Source: an uncultured Prevotellaceae bacterium (GTDB taxonomy: Bacteria > Bacteroidota > Bacteroidia > Bacteroidales > Bacteroidaceae). Taken from it: DNA of 34,100 nucleotides. The notes below the pieces were generated by a model, which was not told the DNA's origin, ran no database searches, and saw only the letters and a list, made by a program, of their open reading frames with translations. Position 1 is the stretch's first letter. The number at the start of each line of letters is the position of its first letter. Shown in pieces: positions 7,950-12,897 of this stretch. The stretch spans positions 1 to 34,100 of the forward strand of contig CAMJQA010000039.1 in assembly GCA_946407895.1 (NCBI GenBank), written 5' to 3'. The position numbers and the translations under genes were made by a program.

Positions 7950-8558
7950 ATGAAACTGATTCTACTCACAAGCGCCGACTTTTTCATCGAGGAGGACATG
8001 ATCCTGACCACGCTTTTCGAAGAGGGGTTGGACATACTCCACCTGCGCAAGCCCGACTCCGAGCCCGTTTACTGCGAACGGCTGCTCACGCTTATACCCG
8101 AGCAGTACCACCCCCGCATCGTCGTGCACGACCACTTCTACCTCAGGGAGGAGTTCGGCCTCATGGGCATACACCTGAGCCGCCGCAACCCGCAGGCGCC
8201 CCCCGGATACAGCGGGCCACTCACCCGCACGTGCTACAGCCTCGACGAGGTGGAGCGCATCGGCCAGCAGTGCCAGTACATCTTCCTGCGCAACGTATTC
8301 GACAGCATATCCGAGCCCGAGAACCGCGCCACCTTCACCGAGGCGCAGCTGCGCGACGCCGCACGCCGCGGCATCATCGGCCGCCGGGTGATGGCCGAGG
8401 GCGGCGTGGCCCTGGAGAACATTCCCCGCCTGCGCGACCTCGGATTCGGCGGCGTCGTCGTGCGGGGCGACCTCTGGAAGCGGTTCAACATACACTCGGG
8501 CTGCGACTTCCGCGAGCTCATCGACCACTTCCGCCGCCTGCGCAAGGCCACAAGCTAA
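7950..8558 (+). CDS. Thiamine phosphate synthase / TenI-like protein
   Basis: The 202-residue product resembles the small ThiE/TenI (beta/alpha)8 proteins found in Bacteroidales. An early strand and turn DILHLRKP (28-35) corresponds to the ThiE QLReK region, IFLRNVFDSIS (111-121) to the GPIFxSxTK region, MAEGGV (148-153) to the phosphate-binding GGI, and LGFGGVVVRGDLW (164-176) to the last strand. ThiE joins HMP-PP and thiazole phosphate to make thiamine phosphate. TenI relatives are aromatase or regulatory forms. Several ThiE active-site motifs are altered (no clear T-K in the GPIF loop), so catalytic function is uncertain. The ATG at 7950 is chosen over an upstream ATG at 7866, because the promoter at 7889-7919 excludes the longer form. 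No other thiamine gene is nearby. Confidence 0.75.
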   Translation: MKLILLTSADFFIEEDMILTTLFEEGLDILHLRKPDSEPVYCERLLTLIPEQYHPRIVVHDHFYLREEFGLMGIHLSRRNPQAPPGYSGPLTRTCYSLDEVERIGQQCQYIFLRNVFDSISEPENRATFTEAQLRDAARRGIIGRRVMAEGGVALENIPRLRDLGFGGVVVRGDLWKRFNIHSGCDFRELIDHFRRLRKATS

Positions 8559-8590
8559 ACGCATTCGGTCATTTAGGCATTTGCGATTTT

Positions 8591-8635
8591 GAACGTTATG
8601 GACGTTATGAACGTAATGAACGTTATGAACATTTA
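8591..8635. repeat. Five tandem 9-bp units ahead of prs
   Basis: GAACGTTAT (8591-8599), GGACGTTAT, GAACGTAAT, GAACGTTAT and GAACATTTA(T) follow each other without gaps in the 91-bp space between the ThiE-like gene and prs. The units contain the palindrome AACGTT. They may be protein binding sites or a slippage product. Confidence 0.7.
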
Positions 8636-8649
8636 TATACATTACAACA

Positions 8650-9588
8650 ATGGGAGCAAATTTAGCATTTAAGGTCTTCTCCGGCACCAAGAGCCGTTAT
8701 CTGGCCGAGAAGATTTGTCAGAGTCTGGGCATCAAGTTGGGGGACCTCTCCATCACCCACTTCGCAGACGGCGAGTTCGAGGTATGTTTCGAGGAATCCA
8801 TCCGCGGTCGCGACGTATTCCTCATACAGAGCACATTCCCCAACACCGACAACCTCATGGAGCTGCTGCTCATGATCGACGCAGCAAAGCGCGCATCGGC
8901 ACGAACCGTCAATGCAGTAATTCCATACTACGGATGGGCACGCCAGGACCGCAAGAGCAAGCCCCGCGTCAGCATCGCCGCCAAGCTGGTGGCCGACATG
9001 CTCAGCGTGGCAGGCATCAACCGCGTTATCACCATGGACCTGCATGCCGACCAGGAGCAGGGATTCTTCAACGTGCCCGTCGACCACCTGTATGCCAGCA
9101 GCGTCATGCTGCCCTACATACAGAGCCTGGGCCTCGAGAACCTCGTCATCGCCGCGCCCGACGTCGGCGGCACAAAGCGCGCATCGGCCTACTCGAAGTA
9201 CCTCGACTGCCCCATGGTCATCTGCAACAAGTCGCGCAAGAAGGCCAACGAGGTCGATAGTATGCAGATAATCGGCGACGTATTCGACGCCAACGTCATA
9301 CTCGTCGACGACATTGTCGATACCGCCGGCACCATCACCAAGGCCGCCAACCTGATGCGCGAGAACGGCGCACGCAGCGTGCGCGCCATCGCCAGCCACT
9401 GCGTGATGAGCGGACCCGCCACCGAGCGCGTCGAGGCCAGCGCACTGCAGGAAATCGTCTTCACCGACAGCATTCCCTACACCAAGCAGAGCAGCAAGGT
9501 GAAGCAGCTCACCATTGCCGACCTCATTGCCGAGACCATCCGCCGCGTGGAGAACAACGAGAGCATCAGCAACCAGTACCTGATATAA
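8650..9588 (+). CDS. prs: Ribose-phosphate pyrophosphokinase (PRPP synthetase)
   Basis: This cytosolic enzyme makes PRPP from ribose 5-phosphate and ATP for nucleotide, histidine, tryptophan and NAD synthesis. The 312 residues have standard length and carry the family landmarks: GTKSRYLAEKI near the N-terminus, FADGEFEV, the flexible catalytic loop YYGWARQDRK (about 95-104), the metal-binding MDLHADQEQGFF (about 129-140), APDVGGTKRA, and the PRPP-binding loop VILVDDIVDTAGT (about 217-229). The start follows an AT-rich leader with 9-bp repeats. No convincing separate promoter is seen, so read-through from the ThiE-like gene, 91 bp upstream, is possible. Confidence 0.97.
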   Translation: MGANLAFKVFSGTKSRYLAEKICQSLGIKLGDLSITHFADGEFEVCFEESIRGRDVFLIQSTFPNTDNLMELLLMIDAAKRASARTVNAVIPYYGWARQDRKSKPRVSIAAKLVADMLSVAGINRVITMDLHADQEQGFFNVPVDHLYASSVMLPYIQSLGLENLVIAAPDVGGTKRASAYSKYLDCPMVICNKSRKKANEVDSMQIIGDVFDANVILVDDIVDTAGTITKAANLMRENGARSVRAIASHCVMSGPATERVEASALQEIVFTDSIPYTKQSSKVKQLTIADLIAETIRRVENNESISNQYLI

Positions 9589-9640
9589 TCCCCCCCGCGC
9601 CGCCCCCCCTGCCGGCCCGCGGCGCTGAGCCCCCTGCAGA

Positions 9641-9666
9641 GGGCGCTCCGGTCTCCCGGGGCGCCC
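9641..9666 (+). terminator. Probable terminator hairpin behind prs
   Basis: GGGCGCTCCGG (9641-9651) pairs with the following CCGGGGCGCCC (9656-9666) around the loop TCTC, an 11-bp GC-rich stem with one G-T pair. No T-run follows, so termination may be Rho-dependent or inefficient. Confidence 0.5.
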
Positions 9667-9717
9667 TCGTCGTATCCGCCCGCCGTGCCCGCCTCGCCGC
9701 CCGGCATCGGCCGATTC

Positions 9718-9945
9718 GCGGTTTTCCGTTGGCGTTTCGCCGCCTGCCGTCTGCCGCCTTACCGCCTGCCGTTGGCGTTTCGCCGCCTGCCATTGGCCGT
9801 TTCCGGTTTTCCGTCGGCCGCCTCGCCGCCTGCCATCGTCCGTTTCGCGGTTTTCCCGTTGGCGGTTTCGCCGCCTGCCGTCGGCCGTTTCGTCGCCTGC
9901 CATTGGCCGTTCCCGGTTTTCCCGTTGGCGTTTCGCGGTTTTCCC
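9718..9945. repeat. Modular tandem array, about eleven units of 21-23 bp
   Basis: Units are built from half-units. A first half is either CGCCGCCTGCC or CGCGGTTTTCC, and the second half is a variant of GTTGGCGTTT (also GTCGGCCGTTT, ATTGGCCGTTT). The two first halves alternate irregularly. The array lies in the 836-bp gap between the convergent prs and lipoprotein genes and contains no supported gene. Frames stay open across it on both strands because the unit is poor in stop codons. Confidence 0.7.
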
Positions 9946-10009
9946 TCGAATGCTTCCCCTCTTCCCTCGAATGCTTCCCCTCTTCCCTCGAATGCTTCCC
10001 TTTTCACCC
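9946..10009. repeat. Three tandem 21-bp units
   Basis: TCGAATGCTTCCC begins each unit (9946, 9967 and 9988). The first two 21-bp units are identical and the third diverges after 13 bp. It directly continues the preceding array with a new unit sequence. Confidence 0.85.
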
Positions 10010-10049
10010 TGGCGGCTTCCCTGTTTGTCATGATTTTTCGTCGCCTCGG

Positions 10050-10262
10050 CGCCCGTCGTTTCCCTCATCCTCGCTCGTCGTTTCCACCTTCCTCGCCCGT
10101 CGTTTTCCTAATCCACGCCCGTCGTTTCCCTCATCCTCGCCCGTCGTTTCCCCCATTCTCGCTCGTCGTTTCCTAATCCACGGTCGTCGTTTTCAAATCG
10201 ACGGTCGTCGATTCATCAATCGACGGTCGTCGTTTCCTCAATCCACGGTCGTCGATTTCTGG
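10050..10262. repeat. Minisatellite of about ten 21-22 bp units
   Basis: Units start at 10050, 10072, 10094, 10116, 10138, 10160, 10181, 10202, 10224 and 10246 (the last incomplete). They share a core CG[CG][CT]CGTCG[TA]TT followed by a C/T/A-rich tail ending in ATCCT, ATCCA or ATCGA. Units 1 and 4 are identical. The variation is gradual: CGCCCGTCG in the first half, CGGTCGTCG in the second. There are no unique spacers, so it is not a CRISPR array. Confidence 0.85.
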
Positions 10263-10342
10263 CCCTCCATGGCCGCCTCCTCGGGGCGCCTGCGTGGGGG
10301 CAAAAATATCCCCCGGCCGGGCCTCCGCTGTGGAGGGCCGCG

Positions 10343-10408
10343 GCCGGGGTTATTGTTGCTCCCTGCCGGGGTTGTTGTTGCTCCCCGCCGGGGTTGTTGT
10401 TGCTCCCT
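10343..10408. repeat. Three 22-bp units at the 3' end of the lipoprotein gene
   Basis: Each unit begins GCCGGGGTT and ends in TTGCTCCC plus one base (10343-10364, 10365-10386, 10387-10408), and a partial fourth copy runs up to about 10417. They lie 17 bp beyond the stop codon of the minus-strand lipoprotein gene. Adjacent CCGGGG and CCCTGCCGG stretches can pair, so the array may act in transcript ending. Confidence 0.8.
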
Positions 10409-10424
10409 GCCGGGGGGTGTGGGC

Positions 10425-11819
10425 TTAATCCTTCACTACCGTCCACGTCCAGGTGTACGTGCCGTCGCCGTTGTCCACATAGGCGTCATCGGCAGGGGGC
10501 GTCACGGTGCAGCCCGTTGCGGTCACCACGCGGGTGGCTGTATGGAAGCCCTTCCCTGAGTTACTATTGCCCTTGCTGCGCAGTACGAGCTTCAGCGGCG
10601 TGGTGCTGGTGGTGCCGAGTATCACATTATGATCCCCGTTGTAGATGCAGTAACCATCACCTGGGCAGATGAGGTAGTTGTCGCCCTCCAGGTTCACCTC
10701 CAGGTCACTACTGAAGACGCGGATGAAGTTGGATGGGCCCCCGCTCGTGTTGGCGTTCACCATGCTTAGCGTCACCTGGCCGCCGCTTTCGAAATCGAAG
10801 CCGTAGCCCAGGCTTGATCCGCCGATGGTCACATCGGCTGCCCCGGTGGTCGAATCCCAGTAGTAAATGCTGCGATCCGAACTATAACGCGGCTTATTGC
10901 CGCTGTGGTTGGTCATGGTGGGCATCACCTTGCTGCTCAGCGTCAGCGTACCGCTCATGTTGTAGAAATTGCCGTTGACGAAGCCGCTGCCGGCCTTGTC
11001 CTTGTATCCTCTGAACGTCTTGCCCCCGGCCGTCACGGTGATGTCGAACCGCGACGAGGAGCTGTGGGCGTTGCCGACGGGCAGAGCCAGATAGACCTCG
11101 CCGTTGCTGGCGCTGAGGTTGATGCCCTTGAAGGTGATGATGCCGTCGTTGTTCATCCACGTGTCGGTCGTATAGTTGTAGCCATAGTAGAGTGTGTGGT
11201 CGTTATCGATGGTCAGCGTGGCGTCGGTGGCGCTGGATGTAAAGTCGGCGTCGCCGTCCTTCAGCTGCAGCTTCATGCGGAACATGGCCTGCATGGGCTT
11301 GAACGCTGCGCCGGTGGTCTTTATTGTGGGGCTGACCTGGTTGATGCTTACGCTGGCTATGGCATAGTCGTGGGCCAGCATGCTCGCCTTCGTACCGTTC
11401 TGGTCGTCGTACTTGATGTTGGCGAGGTCGGTTATGGCCGTCGGGCTCATCAGCAGTTGCATGCCGCTGCCCGTGGTGTATGTTTCCTTGAGCGTGCCGG
11501 CCAGGGTGGTGCTCTCGGCTCCGTCGGTGGTGGGCTTCAGAAAGCCGTCGTCGACTGTAGTAGCCTTTTTTACGTAAATAATGTCGGTGGCGTTGAACAC
11601 GGTTTTCACGTCGCTGATGGTGCCTCCCGCCTCGGTGATGGTTGTGGCGCGCGTGTCGGCGGCTATGGTGGCAGGCACCTCGCACGGTGTGCCCTTGGCG
11701 CCGGTCTGCGGTGAGTCGGCCACTTCGTTGTCGCTCTGGCAGGCCGTCATGGCCAGGCCCAGGGTCATGGCAGCGGCGGTCATGAGCCTGCTGCCCAGGA
11801 TATTCTTCATCTGTTTCAT
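10425..11819 (-). CDS. Fimbrillin-like surface lipoprotein
   Basis: The 464-residue form starts MKQMKNILG. It has a hydrophobic stretch and a lipobox LAMTAC with the lipidated Cys at 27, so it should be exported and anchored as a lipoprotein. After a short acidic linker the region with TRATTITEAGG, FNATDIIYV, MLAHDYAIASVSINQVSPTI and FRMKLQLKDGD resembles the Mfa/FimA-like fimbrillin family, whose members form fimbriae or tip and anchor proteins. The last about 150 residues (from GYGFDFESGG on, ending GDGTYTWTWTVVKD) are not recognised. Alternative in-frame starts at 11837 and 11855 only lengthen the n-region. Starts further upstream would run into the small gene that ends at 11905. It is probably co-transcribed with that small gene. 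Confidence 0.6.
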   Translation of the reverse strand: MKQMKNILGSRLMTAAAMTLGLAMTACQSDNEVADSPQTGAKGTPCEVPATIAADTRATTITEAGGTISDVKTVFNATDIIYVKKATTVDDGFLKPTTDGAESTTLAGTLKETYTTGSGMQLLMSPTAITDLANIKYDDQNGTKASMLAHDYAIASVSINQVSPTIKTTGAAFKPMQAMFRMKLQLKDGDADFTSSATDATLTIDNDHTLYYGYNYTTDTWMNNDGIITFKGINLSASNGEVYLALPVGNAHSSSSRFDITVTAGGKTFRGYKDKAGSGFVNGNFYNMSGTLTLSSKVMPTMTNHSGNKPRYSSDRSIYYWDSTTGAADVTIGGSSLGYGFDFESGGQVTLSMVNANTSGGPSNFIRVFSSDLEVNLEGDNYLICPGDGYCIYNGDHNVILGTTSTTPLKLVLRSKGNSNSGKGFHTATRVVTATGCTVTPPADDAYVDNGDGTYTWTWTVVKD

Positions 11820-11904
11820 AATACTTACTGTTTTCATTCTTTGTTCATACTCCATGTTTTCTCTTTTCATGCGTTTTGTTCTCGTTGCCGGGCTGGTGGG
11901 TGGC

Positions 11905-12060
11905 CTACCACGTCTCAATCACGTACTGCTGTATGGTCATGTCCGTGGTCTGCGCGCTCATGCTCTGTAAAACAACTCCGCCCTGCAGCTCCACCACCCT
12001 CATGCTGGGGCGCTCGTAGCTGCGCTTCTCGTTCTCGTTGATGAATTTTGTCTTTTCCAT
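11905..12060 (-). CDS. Small protein A (51 aa), Y-x-R-P-x-M-x-V-V-E-L-Q type
   Basis: This short open frame translates to MEKTKFINENEKRSYERP, then SMRVVELQGGVVLQSMSAQT, then a tail ending QQYVIETW. It has no signal peptide or membrane segment. Its core YERPSMRVVELQ matches YQKPAMQVIELQ in the small protein at 12650-12817, and both start MEK, so the two are paralogues. Similar short frames near secreted or surface protein genes are, as I recall, common in Prevotella and Bacteroides, with no known function. It lies about 85 bp ahead of the lipoprotein gene and behind a leader of about 330 nt. Conservation of the core between two loci is the main argument that it is translated. Confidence 0.6.
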   Translation of the reverse strand: MEKTKFINENEKRSYERPSMRVVELQGGVVLQSMSAQTTDMTIQQYVIETW

Positions 12061-12129
12061 AATTAAATGTATTAAATGGGTTATTGAAATTATTTGTAAC
12101 TCTCGCCGGTCGGTATATCTACAAACGTG

Positions 12130-12179
12130 CTCAGCCCGTCATGCATCGGCCATTGTGGCGCGGTGCACGACGGGCTGAG
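12130..12179 (-). promoter_or_regulatory. Long hairpin in the leader of the small protein A/lipoprotein transcript
   Basis: The arms CTCAGCCCGTC (12130-12140) and GACGGGCTGAG (12169-12179) pair perfectly. TGCA/TGCA and GCC/GGC can extend the stem towards a small apical loop. It lies 70 nt ahead of the small gene's ATG at 12060. No U-run follows on the minus strand, so a regulatory or stability structure is more likely than a terminator. It matches no riboswitch I know. Confidence 0.5.
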
Positions 12180-12226
12180 AATAAATCCTCGCTGCTCGTA
12201 AGTTGCTGATTTATAGCTTGTTAAAT

Positions 12227-12237
12227 GGGGGGGGGGG
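12227..12237. repeat. Homopolymer of 11 G (C11 on the transcribed strand)
   Basis: An unbroken run of eleven G lies inside the predicted leader of the small protein A/lipoprotein transcript, about 160 nt after the predicted start. Tracts of this length are prone to slipped-strand changes. Confidence 0.85.
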
Positions 12238-12398
12238 TAACGGATTACTTCGCTCCGGCCGCCGTCCGAATTCCGCCGTCCGTGGGGCGCAATCCGGCGT
12301 CCGTGGGCTGCTGCCCTGCGGAACATGCTCTGTGGTATGATGGAGCTGGCGTGTCATGACGTTGTCAGATTCCGTTGCATTTTACCGTTTAACGTCGG

Positions 12399-12429
12399 CA
12401 AAGTTACGAAGAATATTCCGTCCGGCCAA
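12399..12429 (-). promoter_or_regulatory. Promoter for small protein A and the lipoprotein
   Basis: On the minus strand a (C)TTG at 12429-12427, a 20-bp spacer and TAACTTTG (12406-12399) form a near-consensus Bacteroidetes promoter. The next start codon is at 12060, so the leader would be about 330 nt. Confidence 0.55.
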
Positions 12430-12468
12430 GGATTCCGGCGAAAAACTTTACATTATTTATAAATTGGC

Positions 12469-12553
12469 GGCCATCGTGACCCCCCAATCGGGCCATCGTA
12501 ATCGCCAATCCGGCCACGACGGCCCCCCAATCGGCCATCGTAATCGAAAAATC
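12469..12553. repeat. Four tandem 21-22 bp units
   Basis: Units begin GGCCATCGTGAC (12469), GGCCATCGTAATCG (12491), GGCCACGACGG (12512) and GGCCATCGTAATCG (12533). Three contain CCAATC near the end. The array fills the space between a terminator (12546-12595) and the promoter of small protein A. Confidence 0.75.
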
Positions 12554-12595
12554 AGCCCGCCGCGCATCTCCCCTTTGGGGGAGTGCATGGCGGGC
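12546..12595 (-). terminator. Rho-independent terminator of the C10 peptidase/small protein B transcript
   Basis: Outer arms GCCCGCC (12555-12561) and GGCGGGC (12589-12595) plus inner arms CTCCCC (12568-12573) and GGGGAG (12578-12583) form a strong stem. Read on the minus strand it is followed by TGATTTTTC, a short U-run. It lies about 55 bp beyond the stop of small protein B. Confidence 0.7.
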
Positions 12596-12649
12596 CGACG
12601 CTTGCTCATGTGTACTATTATGGGGCTCAGTCCTGAATTTCGCGGGGCT

Positions 12650-12817
12650 CTACCTGATAAGGATCAGGGGATTCGACGGATCGCCCATGCCTTGATACCC
12701 GAACGGGCTGGTCAGGCCGTTCAGGCTGTCAACGTCGCCGCTCAACGTCAGCACGCTGGTGCGCTGCTGTAGTTCAATCACCTGCATTGCAGGCTTCTGG
12801 TATATCTTCTTTTCCAT
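12650..12817 (-). CDS. Small protein B (55 aa), Y-x-K-P-x-M-x-V-I-E-L-Q type
   Basis: The short frame reads MEKKIYQKPAMQVIELQQ, then RTSVLTLSGDVDSLNG, then LTSPFGYQGMGDPSNPLILIR. The first 18 residues align with small protein A (shared MEK start and Y-x-[RK]-P-x-M-x-V-[VI]-E-L-Q core) and the rest is unrelated. There is no signal peptide or obvious membrane segment. It starts 80 bp after the C10 peptidase stop on the same strand and ends ahead of a good terminator, so it looks like the last gene of that transcript. A small intracellular inhibitor of the co-encoded protease, as known for some cysteine peptidases, is one possibility. A secreted or modified peptide is another. Neither is shown by the sequence. 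Confidence 0.6.
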   Translation of the reverse strand: MEKKIYQKPAMQVIELQQRTSVLTLSGDVDSLNGLTSPFGYQGMGDPSNPLILIR

Positions 12818-12897
12818 GATGCTTCTTCTTGCTTGTGTTTAAAAATATTCCTTCTATATACATTATTATTATTATATATATATGCGTCGTGCCCTCG

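Noticed and set aside
8662..10068. A 468-codon minus-strand frame covering prs and the repeat block
   Set aside because: Its N-terminal half is translated tandem repeat (GSIRGKR repeated) and the rest is antisense to prs. The repeat unit simply lacks stop codons.
9685..10176. A 163-codon plus-strand frame through the repeat arrays
   Set aside because: There is no promoter, no start context and only repeat-derived residues (PSNASPL repeated). The 21-bp units keep frames open by chance.
10050..10262. Possible CRISPR array
   Set aside because: Units of 21-22 bp follow one another directly with gradual drift. There are no unique 30-bp spacers and no cas genes.
12090..12326. A 78-codon minus-strand frame spanning the C11 tract and the leader hairpin
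   Set aside because: It ends 30 bp before small protein A and has no family likeness. The hairpin arms inside it suggest RNA structure. It would deserve a second look only if the tract length varies in step with expression.
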